DNA from: Littorina saxatilis
Taxonomy: Eukaryota; Mollusca; Gastropoda; Littorinimorpha; Littorinidae
Assembly: GCF_037325665.1 (NCBI RefSeq)
Contig: NC_090254.1
Span: 15,939,519-16,003,518 of the forward strand
DNA length: 64,000 nucleotides
Reading direction: 5' to 3'
Part shown: piece by piece, positions 21,335 through 32,918 of the stretch
Numbering within the stretch: the first letter of the stretch is position 1
Layout: the number at the start of each line of letters is the position of its first letter
The notes under the pieces: model-generated
Databases searched by the model: none
The model's input: the letters and a program-made list of their open reading frames with translations, nothing else
What the model was told of the DNA's origin: nothing
Made by a program: the position numbers and the translations under genes

Positions 21335-21875
21335 TGTTAGGAAACGCTACCGTTGCTGAGCTTTGGTTCAGTTTTGTGTGTTGCATGTAGTTGACTTATT
21401 TGTACTTTGTGGGAAAGTACCGATATTATATTTTGTAAACACAATATTTATGCTTGGACGAGAATGCAGGTGAACTTTCTAGTCCTGTCAAAACAAGTTG
21501 TTTACCATGCTGATTTAGTGTGAGTTCGTGGCGTTCGATCGGATTAAGGGCGTCGGCACCTTTTGATGTACGTCACAGAGAACGTCACCATTCTAGTCCA
21601 TGGGCGGTTCGCATATAATGTAGTTGTATCATGTTCGGTCTGGAATATTCTCGAGATTGAGTATTTACTATATATGCCAGCGCGATTTGAATGTTAAAAA
21701 AGCTTCTATTTGAGTTCTGCTACGTTGTGCAGTTGTATGTATTGAATGCTGAATAAATCCTCGAACTCAATTTGACGAGTTGTTTTCTGTTGCTGCGAAG
21801 ACGGGCGACGTAGAATAAAAGAACACAACTATACGACGTTTGAGAACTTGTGGCAATCTCAAGTGTCGTGTAACA
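21335..21875 (+). repeat. 3' LTR
   Basis: 541 bp, matching the 5' LTR base for base except one A/G difference noticed by eye, and followed by the target duplication CCTTT. Confidence 0.95.
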
Positions 21876-22045
21876 CCTTTGCTCTTCCATCTGTTCTTTC
21901 CGGCATTCTGATTGAAACTTGAATCACAATAATATGTGATCGCCAATATATTTGGTGAAGCATATTTGCCAGAATCACATCTTTGCGAGGCTTAACCGAG
22001 TGGCGTTACATGGTTTCACGGCTTCTGCCCAATCTTTGAACACTT

Positions 22046-22688
22046 CAGGGCCGGACTAGGCTAAGAGGAGGGGGGGGGGGGTTGCTAGAGGTGGTCCAGG
22101 GGGATATCCCCCCTGGCGGCAGGGGCGGACTAGTTCATTTTATGGGGGGGGGGGGGTCAAAAGTATATTGTGAAGATATGGGTGTGAAGGCGCAAAGCGC
22201 CTAGCTTGCTAGGTGGGTCCGGGGGCATGCCCCCCCGAAAATTTTTGAAAAAAAGGATGCAAAATGGTGCAATCTGGTGCATTCTGAGGATGATCATTAC
22301 CAGTTTCAGGCAGCAGATTTTGTCACTGATTATAACCCCCAAAATTGAAACTCAATGTAAACTTAAGAAATGCATACCTCATTCAATATTTTTATATTTT
22401 TATATTTATAAGATGGGTCCGGAAACCCTAGAACCCCCTCCCCCCCCCCCCCCTCGTCCGCCCTTGGGCGGGGTCAAGGGGCGGAGCCCCTTGTGGGGGT
22501 CAGGGGGCAAAGCCCCCTGAAGCTGATGGGTAGGTCATATTCTGAGATAAGAAAATGGTCGCTCCTTGCATGAAACGGCATAAAATAAGCAATAATAAAA
22601 AATGTTTTAAATAAGTAAGGTACATGTTCAGGCTAGGGGGGGGGGGGGGTTGCGCAACCCCCATAACCCCCCCGGTAGTCCGGCCCTG
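22046..22688. mobile_element. CAGGGCCGG-ended inverted-repeat element, split
   Basis: Starts CAGGGCCGGACTAGGC and ends GGTAGTCCGGCCCTG, flanked by the 5-bp duplication CACTT (22041-22045 and 22689-22693). It is a sister family of M1 with a diverged end. An M1 element (22120-22466) has inserted inside it, so without the guest it is about 290 bp. Confidence 0.8.
22120..22466. mobile_element. M1 element nested in its sister family, copy 3
   Basis: Starts CAGGGGCGGACTAG and ends CTCGTCCGCCCTTG, with a 5-bp duplication GGCGG on both sides (22115-22119 and 22467-22471). It has the same GGGGGCATGCCCCCC palindrome and TGCAAAATGGTGCAATCTGG body as the other M1 copies. Confidence 0.8.
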
Positions 22689-22693
22689 CACTT

Positions 22694-23212
22694 GAAATCT
22701 TGAACAGAATAATTATTGTGATTTGATTGCAGTCTACCCGTGCGGCTATTCTGGCTTCGTACGAGAAACAAGGGAGATAAGTTAAGGCTAATTATTTCCA
22801 CGATTCCTCACGGAGTTATGTTTCTTACACCATAACGAACAATACGTAACAGAAATAATAATTGATTATTAATGTACTTTTGTTTTACAGACACGGTTGA
22901 TTAAATCGTTTGACAGACGGCCTTCATACAGTTGTTCTCCGTCTCTGATCTGCTAACGCAAGCCATAATACTTGTTCACATTTAGTAAGCTTGTCGGACG
23001 TAGAGTGATCTCCCTTCGTAATGACATCATGGCAACAGAGACTGTTTAAACATGGCCGCTGACACAGGAGAAAAAAGAAATATCGAATAGTCGGAACTTT
23101 TTGAACGCTCAAACTCTTTGTAGCTGCTCGTAAAGCAGATTTTGGTTTCGGCGCGTGTAGTTTGTAGACGAAAACAGATTGTTACTGCAAAAGGTAGAAG
23201 CTACTCGCAAGA
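22694..23212 (+). promoter_or_regulatory. Upstream region and 5' UTR of the EF-hand gene
   Basis: About 500 bp free of recognised repeats ahead of the start codon at 23213. No TATA box is evident. The transcription start cannot be placed by eye. Confidence 0.35.
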
Positions 23213-25189
23213 ATGCCGAAGAAGAAAACCAAAGGAACAGGAAAGAAGAAAGGAAAGAAGGGTAGTAAAAGTAAATCAACGGTACTGGTGAAACCAGGGA
23301 ATCCGTTCGTCACGAATGAAATTCCGTCACCATTGAAGCCTGGAGAACGGGTAGGTTCAAGCGTGTCATGAAAATGTGTGTGGGCAGTACATGTACTGAC
23401 TGACTAGTACATGTATGGGATGTGAATACCTTGTCACTGTGTGTGTGTGTGTATGATTGATCAAAAGTATTAATCAATTAGGTCAAGCATTTATTCATGT
23501 AGTTATATAAGTAGCTATCGCTTTATTTATTCAATTATTTAATTATTAGTTACATACGTTGTCAGTTATAGCTATGAGGTTAAATTAATCTACCTGCTCC
23601 ATTAATTTGTTTGAAACTATATATACACACCTTGTTGTTGTTGTTGTTTTTTTAAATTTTTATCTTAAAATAAACGTAGGATATGGTGGGAGCACTTCCA
23701 GAGGATTGTAAACTTGAAATATTAGTAATTACAGAAATATAAGTGTAAATTTTACTGAATTAAATTATTTTTCTTCAGGTTTTTTCTTTATATTTTGACT
23801 TCCTTCTCCACTTGGCAACAATATTTGAATGAGAAAATTTTTGAAATGTTTTTCTATTTGTCTCCTTTTTTCTAATGTCTGTTGCGCACAATGGAACGGA
23901 TTCAGCCATATGACAGCTGATCAAGTTGTTGATCTTATGTTCAGAAAATGTTGTCATCAGGTTTTTTTTATTTCAATTACCGGGTATATGATGTCAACAA
24001 AGTTCTTGTCCTCAACTGTTGGTTGTGAAATGTCTTAACAGTTGATCAAGCTGTTGACAACGCATCCAGCTGATGTGCGTGACATTCATGGGGTCAAGGT
24101 CTCCACACGCATCCTTGAGCAGATGACCCCGCAAGAGGTCAGGGACCTGCGTGCTGTCTTTGAAATATTTGACACAGACTCAGACGGGTAGGTTCTGATT
24201 TTTTCTTGCTTTTCTTCTTTTGTCTATCATTTCTTCTGTCTTATTTCTTACCTTCGATCTTTCTCTCATTTTTTTTTTCTTGAATGATGCCTTTTCTTTG
24301 TGAATAGTCTTTTGACTGTTCTGTTTTTGATGTATATCTGTCTAACTCATGTGTATAAATGTATACATAGACTTGAATTGACTCAACTGAACAAGGGAGA
24401 AAAGTAAGGATACAGTGAATAATTAATTAACAACAACAACGCTCTTATATCGATAGGCTCCTTTTGAAAGTGATACAACTGGACATCTTCCCTCTCCTTT
24501 CTTTATCTTTTGTTCCATCTCATGTCTACCCTCTGCTTGCTGCCGTAAAATCAATAATCACTCAAGTCATTTTTAGAAACAATCTTTTTTTGTACAAATT
24601 CTGCCTTTCTTTCAAACAGTGGTTTCACAGGTCAGCCCAACCAAACTGTGCCTTACACATAATAATTACACTTTATTCGTGGAAATATATCTGAAAAGTG
24701 AAATATTAACTGCTGGATATGATAGACCTGCTATTGATTTCATTTCCAGAATATTCAGGTTTTTACAGATAAAATATAAGATGTTAACATTGAAAGTGAT
24801 CCCTTTAAACCAGACATCTGTGAATTAATGTAACCCATTGTGTGTATGTTACAGGCTTCTAGCTGCCCCAGAACTAAAGAAAGCCATGCGTACTTTGGGA
24901 TTCAAACTTTCACGGGAAGAAGCACAACAGGTCATCTCTGATGTCAGCATGAAAGGAAGAACGTAAGAAAAGAACAAGTGAAATGTAGCTTTACTAATAA
25001 GTGTTTTTTCTTTATTTGGGAACTATATGTATAATTGAAATACATGTACATGATTCGCTTTTGTCAGTGAAACAAAACACAGGCACAGAGATAAATAAAC
25101 TCAAGCTCGCGCGCACACACACATGCAAGAACGCACACACACACACACACACGCATGTACACACAAGCACACACACACATGCACACATA

Positions 25190-25258
<69 letters not shown>

Positions 25259-26058
25259 ATATTATGCAGGCATGATCGAGTGCAAGCACGCTTAGGGTAT
25301 GCACACTTGAAACAAATTTATCTCAATAAATTACAGAAAAAAAGCGTTGCAGTCACATTAATTAAGGTGTCTTAACTGACGAAGAGTTCTGTCTACCTTG
25401 CAGACTGCAACTTGCTGATCTGAGTGTTTGCTATTTTTCAGATCCTTGGACTTCAATGAGTTTTTAGAAACAGTCATCGCCAGACAAGGGGACACCAGAG
25501 ATGTCTATGATGAAATTCTTCAGGGATTCAAAATGTTTGATTATGGTAAGTTCTGTGGGAGGCGGGGATTTTCTTTGAATGTAAAAAATATCATGAATAC
25601 AGTGGAACACCCCTTTGTCCAGCTACTCTACTGGAGCAATCACTGCTGGCCTGATAGTGGCGAGTACTTTACCCGCCATGTCGAGTAGAAACATTTAACT
25701 GGCGAGTAGAAATGTTCGTCTGCTCGCCAAATGCGAGTAAAGTTGCTGAAACAAATTGTTGGTTTGGCTAGTAAAGTTTGCTCTCTGGCTAGTAAATTTT
25801 CAGAATCACTAGCCAAAGGCGAGTACACCATTTGTTGGACTTTCAGGGCTGCACTGTCAAATTTGTTCTTAACTGACTGTTGCAGACAGCACAGGGCACG
25901 TTTCCATGGAAAACTTGCGACAGGCATGTCAAGAATCAGGGATCAAGTTCACCCAGAAAGAACTGGAAGAAATGGTGGAAGAAGCTGACATCAATGGCGA
26001 TGGACATGTTGACCAATCAGAGTTCATCAGGATCATGCTGCAGACAAATCTTTTCTGA
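23213..26058 (+). CDS. Centrin-like EF-hand calcium-binding protein
   Basis: Five exons: 23213-23350, 24042-24187, 24855-24962, 25442-25545 and 25886-26058, all with GT-AG borders and matching phases, give 222 residues. Residues 1-25 are a Lys/Gly-rich basic tail (MPKKKTKGTGKKKGKKG). Four EF-hands follow. Loop 1 (90-101, DTDSDGLLAAPE) and loop 4 (200-211, DINGDGHVDQSE) are canonical Ca2+ binders. Loop 2 (126-137, SMKGRTSLDFNE) has lost its acidic ligands. Loop 3 (164-175, DYDSTGHVSMEN) ends in Asn instead of Glu and should bind weakly. The layout and helix sequences (MTPQEVRDLRAVFEIFDTD) resemble centrin/caltractin, proteins of centrioles and basal bodies, but the tail and degenerate middle loops fit a divergent relative better than centrin itself. 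Start chosen because it is the first ATG after upstream non-coding sequence and keeps the basic tail. Role is inferred from family only. Confidence 0.9.
25595..25862. repeat. Intronic repeat with CAGTGGAAC start
   Basis: In intron 4 of the EF-hand gene. It begins TACAGTGGAACACCCC, like the Tc1-type miniature elements in the CDF gene, then has repeated GGCGAGTA and GGCTAGTAAA words in both orientations and ends GGGCTGCACTG. The body differs from those elements, so the relation is tentative. Confidence 0.35.
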
Positions 26059-26142
26059 TTGGTTGGTTTTAATGAAAATGTTTTTTTGAGTGGCCTAGCC
26101 TGAATGAACAGTTTGATCGTGACACAAATACTACAAAGTGGG

Positions 26143-26148
26143 AATAAA
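26143..26148 (+). terminator. Polyadenylation signal of the EF-hand gene
   Basis: AATAAA 85 bp after the stop codon, followed by A-rich sequence. It is the first such signal downstream. Confidence 0.55.
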
Positions 26149-26165
26149 GCGGCATAAAAACAATT

Positions 26166-26906
26166 TACATGTTTCAAAAATCTCCTTTTGCAAACCCAGT
26201 CGCTCAGATGAAGTAATTAATTAAGGCTCAGTCAGAGATCAACATTATGTACCATAAAACGGATAGGCAGAAGAGATATAGATTTAGCAGTGACTCAGGC
26301 TTGTTAGTGACAAGATTGTATGAAATTTACGAGCAATATTAGCTGAACTGTAATACCTGGTAGTGATAGATGTCATGTGAAGCAATTGACTGAATATACT
26401 GTCTGCAGCCAAGCAAAGAAACTGTCCATGTACTGGGGCTTTTTATCTGAATGTATGTATTGATGGTGTTGTGAATCTGCATGTTACCTGAACTAAGACC
26501 AAGTTGAGATCAAATTCAGCACATATTGTAATGCAGTTTTTAGGCGCATGATGACAAATGTTTGCGTAGCAATATTGTACATTTATCTTTTTTTTGCATT
26601 TTACAATTGTAGCCTGGTGCACTTTACACATGGACATACACAATTGCACACACAGGAACGTACAAGTACACATATATATATATATACTCTGTTGATACTC
26701 TCTCCCCTCGGGGTAGCAGATTCTCTTTGGAAACTCGGTCCCGTACGAGGAGGGTCTGATTTCCCCAATAGGGCTGTCTGTGAAGGGACACATTTTTTTT
26801 TCTCCTCTCTCTTTTGCTCTGCTAAGAGATTTTAACAAATCTCAGAAGAAAGTCTCTTCTGACTTTCAATTGTTTCTTTCACAACTTCTGATGTTTTATA
26901 TGTATA
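26166..26906. other. No gene recognised
   Basis: Intergenic sequence after the EF-hand gene with a short TA run near 26672. Nothing else identified. Confidence 0.5.
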
Positions 26907-27070
26907 GGTTACAACACGAGTGGTTTTTTATATGGCTTGTATTTCAGTCAAGACCCAGCGGATGAATATCATCGGGAGACACGAGCCTTTGGCGAGTGGC
27001 TCTCGATTGATATTCCCGCTGGGTCTTGACTGAAATACAAGCCATATAAAAAACCACGAGTGTTGTAATC
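26907..27070. mobile_element. Palindromic GGTTACA-type miniature element, second copy
   Basis: A nearly perfect 164-bp palindrome: GGTTACAACACGAGTGG at the left, its complement CCACGAGTGTTGTAATC at the right, and long arms with TATATGGCTTGTATTTCAG. The centre is GAGCCTTTGGCGAG. It is flanked by TGTATA on both sides (26901-26906 and 27071-27076). Same group as 3519-3659. Confidence 0.75.
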
Positions 27071-27076
27071 TGTATA

Positions 27077-28248
27077 TCCCATTCTACCATCAAACACAAA
27101 GTGTAGACTACTAGCGGCACTGTTGCGATCTGTGGAGTGTGAAACAGTGTTTTCAGCGAGACTTGGCCTTTTTGCAACCTTAAACTAAGTGACCGTCGCT
27201 GAAAAAATAAAACGAATGAGTGCATCTATAAGTACGCGGTAACACTACTTTCAGACCGTTTAAAAGCTTTAAGTAAAGGTTCATAAGTTGCAAGAAAGTA
27301 ATGAAGTCGTATAGAAATCCATTTAGTTGAAGCGCACAATTCTTTTGCGTTTCAGGTCGGCGGAACGGGGAAACCGGTTTGGCCCCCATTTGGCTTACTC
27401 GACTCGATTCAGAATCGATTCCACGTTGTTTTTTTCGAACGCATTATTATACAATTAGTCTTATTGACAGAGAAGCAAATTTTAGGGAACACATATGTAG
27501 ATTTAACCATTTGCTCCCTATTTGAAATGTATCTACATGTTTTGCGAGTGTGTTTGCATGAACCTAAACTGGTATGGGTGCGAGGAAAACAGGACCCAAG
27601 TCTGTCACCGCCGCTTGATTGCATTTTGAAAGAATATGACTGGATTACGGAAAAATACACACATGTTAAGTTCTTAGATACCTTCATCGCCAATGTGGAC
27701 TTACTGCAGAGCCAGGCAAAAGAGTAGACTTGCTCGCAAAACACGTGAAACAGCTGATGATAGCGAAGCCCAACCGTGCCAGGTAAGGACGGTCTGACAG
27801 ATTCTCAAAAGTCGTCTGCTAACGAAGCAAGGGGAGGGTACTCGTGTTTTTGTTTTGGTTCGCTAGCATCTGGTTATCTTGTAAGTTGAATGTTCATTTT
27901 TTCCCACCTGCATTGCTTTCATAATGAAAGAAACGTTTGCTTATTGCATCTCATACATCAGATCAGTTCTGAGATTCATTTTTGCGTGCAACTGATATGG
28001 TTTTCTGAGCCGTGCAATACGATTTTGGAACTTCATACAAATGTGTCACATTGTTCGGCGCGAGGTCAAAGGTCGGGAGCAAAGTAGTTCTTCGCCCAAA
28101 TCGGAATCTGCACTATCATATATTTTTTTGAGTCCATGATGTATTTATTGAGCTATAAAAATACAACATATATACCCATACTGAAGTAACAGAGACAAAG
28201 AAGGGAGGTCATGGGATATATATATATATATATAAATATATATATATA
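27077..28248. other. No gene recognised; one unassigned open frame
   Basis: A + strand frame at 27464-27727 (88 codons, ending LDTFIANVDLLQSQAKE) has protein-like composition but no start context, splice partner or motif I recognise. It is left unassigned. Confidence 0.4.
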
Positions 28249-28704
28249 CTAGATGATTACCCGCTTCGCCGGGAAGAAGTAGAGCCGAATACCAGGCTGT
28301 GCCTGGGACCCGGCTTTGCCGGGTGTACGCCGGCTTTGCCGGCGCACGAAGGAAAGGAGATAAACGCGCAAAACACTGGAGACCTTCTAAAAATAGTAAC
28401 GTGCAGTGACCTTCTAAAAATAGTAACGTAGTAATGGGAATATGGATTGACGCCACACGGAGGAAGGGAGATAATCGCAGCTGAAAACACTGGAGAAGAT
28501 AAGGAAGAGTTACTGGTAGTGGATCCCGACAAAAAAAACCTAAATCGGTTCAGCGCGCACAGCGCTGTGCGCTGAGAGCACGTGTTGAAATATCTCATCG
28601 ATGAGGTTGTGTCCGGGGTGTAGCTGAATACGGTGTCCAAATTTCAAAAAGATCCACCGAGAACTTTGGCCGTGCATCGCGAACAGACAGACAGACACTA
28701 GTCG
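28249..28704 (+). mobile_element. P2 short-form repeat
   Basis: Complete unit between TA arrays: CTAGATGATTACCCGCTTCG start with successive CCGGCTTTGCCGG palindromes, and GACAGACACTAGTCG end. It is the same unit as the inverted one at 14547-15025 and is followed at once by a long-form copy. Confidence 0.75.
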
Positions 28705-28716
28705 TATATATATATA

Positions 28717-30093
28717 CTAGAGGAATACCCGGCTTCGCCGGGGTGAATCGCGAGACAGAGACAGACAGCGTGGCGGTTCATCACAATCACCTCTGCAAGC
28801 GAAGTCCTGTCAAACGGGATTGAGCATTTTAGAGCTTATTTCTTAGCCCTATATTATCTGTTGTGGCTTCTCAAATGCCAGAACATACAGACAGACGAAA
28901 GCCGCTAGACCCCATCACAAACAGAACTCTACAATCAACAGGTTTTTTCCCACACACACACACACAAACACACACACAGAGAAGCCGTATATATATATAT
29001 GTATATCTATATCTATAAATATATAGAGATAGGTGAGAGTGTATTTTTTGCGTGGCTATAAATTGATTCGACCTTTTCACTTTGACAGTAAGAACAACTT
29101 ACGGGTGCAAGGGAAGCGTTCTGGACAGCGCAGTGACATTCTAAAAATAGTACCTCAGAAACGGGAATTTGGGGTGAACGGCGCGACAGAGACAGACAGC
29201 GTGGCGGTTCACCACAATCACCTTTGAAAGGCGAAGTCCTGTCAAACGGGATTGAGAATTTTTGAGCTTATTTCTTAGCCCTATATCATCTGCTGTGGCT
29301 TCTCACATGCCAGAACATACAGACAGACAAAAGCCGCTAGACCCCATCACAAACAGAACTCTATAATACATAGGTTTTTGCCCACACACACACACAAACA
29401 CACACACACACAGAGAAGCCGTATATATATATGCATATCTGTATCTATAAATATATAGAGATAGGTGAGAGTGTATTTTTCGCGTGGCTATAAATTGATT
29501 CGACCTTTTCACTTTGACAGTAAGAACAACTTACGGGTGCAAGGGAAGCGTTGTGGACAGCGCAGTGGACAGCGCAGTGACATTCTAAAAATAATAGTAA
29601 CTTACAACTGAACGGGAAAGCCACACGAAGGAAGGGAGATAAACGCCAAACACTGGAGAAGATAAGGAAGAGTTACTTATAATGGTGAAATGAACCCAAA
29701 AACGAAAATGAGTTCAGAGCTGCGCGCTGAGAGCACGTGTTGAAATATCTCATCGATGATATTGTGTCCGGGGTGTAGCTGAATACGGTGTCCAAATTTG
29801 AAAAAGATCCACCGAGAACTTTGGCGTTGTGATGTGGTGTAGCGGCTATGGTGTGTCGGTATGGGGGCCCGGGTAAGCTGAGGTGGAACCAAAATAGCTG
29901 AGGTGGAACCAAAATCGGTTCCGCGCTGCGCGCTGAGAGCACGTGTTGAAATATCGACCAGGTTGTGTCGTGTCCCGGGTCTACTTGAATATGCCCACCA
30001 AATTTGAAGCAGATCCATCGAGAACTTTGGCCGTGCATCGCGCACAGACACACAGACAGATACACAGACAGATACACAGACAGACACTAGTCG
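28717..30093 (+). mobile_element. P2 long-form repeat, uninterrupted
   Basis: About 1.38 kb from CTAGAGGAATACCCGGCTTC to GACACTAGTCG, bounded by TA arrays. Two internal tandem blocks (about 28740-29160 and 29160-29590) each carry AAACGGGATTGAG, a CA run and a TA run. It serves as the intact reference for the copy that a LINE split at 9785-14530. Confidence 0.75.
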
Positions 30094-31413
<1,320 letters not shown>

Positions 31414-31427
31414 GGTAAATTTTATAT

Positions 31428-31806
31428 TGTTCTTTCTTTATTTGGTGTTTAACGTCGTTTTCAACCACGGAGGTTATATCGCGACGGGGAAAGGGGGGGG
31501 GGGGGGGGGGGGGAGATGGGATAGAGCCACTTGTTAAGTGTTTCTTGTTCACAAAAGCACTAATCAAAAAATTGCTCCAGGGGCTTGCAACGTAGTACAA
31601 TGTATTACCTTACTGGGAGAATGCAAGTTTCCAGTACAAAAGACTTAACATGTCTTACATGCTGCTTGACTAAAATCTTTACAAACATTGACTATATTCT
31701 ATACAAGAAACACTTAACAAGGGTAAAAGGAGAAACAGAATCCATTAGTCGCCTCTTACGACATGCTGGGCAGCATCGGGTAAATTCTTCCCCCTAACCC
31801 GCGGGG
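31428..31806 (-). mobile_element. S1 SINE-like repeat, copy 2
   Basis: Full-length copy in reverse orientation, from its AAAG tail at 31428 to its 5' start at 31806, with a G run expanded to more than 20 bases. It is flanked by a 14-bp direct repeat differing at one base (GGTAAATTTTATAT at 31414-31427 and GGTACATTTTATAT at 31807-31820), so retroposition is well supported. Confidence 0.85.
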
Positions 31807-31917
31807 GGTACATTTTATATATGTCGTATCCATTCTGTACAATTTGCGCATTATGTACAATGAGCAGCATATCTTGCACATTGTATACAATGAGCAACAA
31901 GTTTTGCTCATTGTATA

Positions 31918-32117
31918 NNNNNNNNNNNNNNNNNNNNNNNNNNNNNNNNNNNNNNNNNNNNNNNNNNNNNNNNNNNNNNNNNNNNNNNNNNNNNNNNNNN
32001 NNNNNNNNNNNNNNNNNNNNNNNNNNNNNNNNNNNNNNNNNNNNNNNNNNNNNNNNNNNNNNNNNNNNNNNNNNNNNNNNNNNNNNNNNNNNNNNNNNNN
32101 NNNNNNNNNNNNNNNNN
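31918..32117. other. Assembly gap (200 N)
   Basis: Exactly 200 Ns, bordered on the right by a 26-base C run and lying between two S1 copies in head-to-head orientation. Confidence 0.99.
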
Positions 32118-32143
32118 CCCCCCCCCCCCCCCCCCCCCCCCCC

Positions 32144-32918
32144 GCGGGTTAGGGGGAAGAATTTACCCGATGCTCCCCAGCATGTCGTAAGAGGCGACTA
32201 ACGGATTCTGTTTCTCCTTTTACCCTTGTTAAGTGTTTCTTGTATAGAATATAGTCAATGTTTGTAAAGATTTTGACGGGCGCAGTGGCGTGGTGGTAAG
32301 ACGTCGGCCACCTAATCGGGAGGTCGTGAGTTCGAATCCTGGTCGCTGCCGCCTGGTGGGTTAAGAGTGAAGATTTTTCCGATCTCCCAGGTCAACTTAT
32401 GTGCAGACCTGCTAGTGACTTAACCCCCTTAGTGTACACGCAAGCACAAGACCAAGTACGCACGGAAAAGATCCTGTAATCCATGTCAGAGTTCGGTGGG
32501 TTATAGAAACACGAAAATACCCAGCATGCCTCCCCCGAAATCGGCGTATGCTGCCTGAATGGCGAGATAAAAACGGTCATACACGTAAAAGTCCACTCGT
32601 GCTAAAAACATGAGTGAACGTGGGAATCTAAGCCCATGAACGAAGAAGAAGAAGAAGAAGAAGAAGTAAAGATTTTAGTCAAGCAGTATCATGTAAGAAA
32701 TGTTAAGTCCTTTGTACTGGAAACTTGCATTCTCCGAGTAAGGTCATATTATTGTACTACGTTGCAAGCCCCTGGAGCAATTTTTTGATTAGTGCTTTTG
32801 TGAACAAGAAACAATTAACAAGTGGCTCTATCCCATCTCCCCCCTTTCCCCGTCGCGATATAACCTTGAACGGTTGAAAACGACGTTAAACACCAAATAA
32901 AGAAAGAAAGAAAGAAAG
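32144..32918 (+). mobile_element. S1 SINE-like repeat, copy 3, split
   Basis: Same sequence as 1790-2152, interrupted at 32275-32666 by a tRNA-type SINE. Its AAAG tail is at 32895-32918. Confidence 0.85.
32275..32666 (+). mobile_element. tRNA-derived SINE (head 1) nested in S1
   Basis: Head with an A-box-like TGGCGTGGTGGTAAG and a B box GAGTTCGAATCCT, body with AGGTCAACTTATGTGCAGAC and AAAGATCCTGTAATCCATGT, and an (AAG)n tail. It is flanked by the 10-bp duplication TAAAGATTTT (32265-32274 and 32667-32676). It inserted into S1, so S1 is the older element here. Confidence 0.9.

Larger units (their letters stand above)
15334..21875 (+). mobile_element. Gmr1-like Ty3/gypsy LTR retrotransposon
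   Basis: A 6.54-kb element with two 541-bp LTRs (TGTTAGG...TAACA), a 5-bp target duplication CCTTT (15329-15333 and 21876-21880), a primer-binding-like site after the 5' LTR, gag, protease, then integrase before reverse transcriptase and RNase H. That pol order is the hallmark of the Gmr1 group of Ty3/gypsy elements. The LTRs differ at about one position by eye, so the insertion is recent. It looks nearly whole: pol reads through, while the gag part carries a few breaks, including a roughly 0.25-kb foreign insert that resembles the tail of a non-LTR element. It is probably not active as it stands. Confidence 0.93.

Noticed and set aside
27464-27727. 88-codon frame with protein-like composition
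   Set aside because: No start context, splice partner or family likeness; noted only in the intergenic entry.
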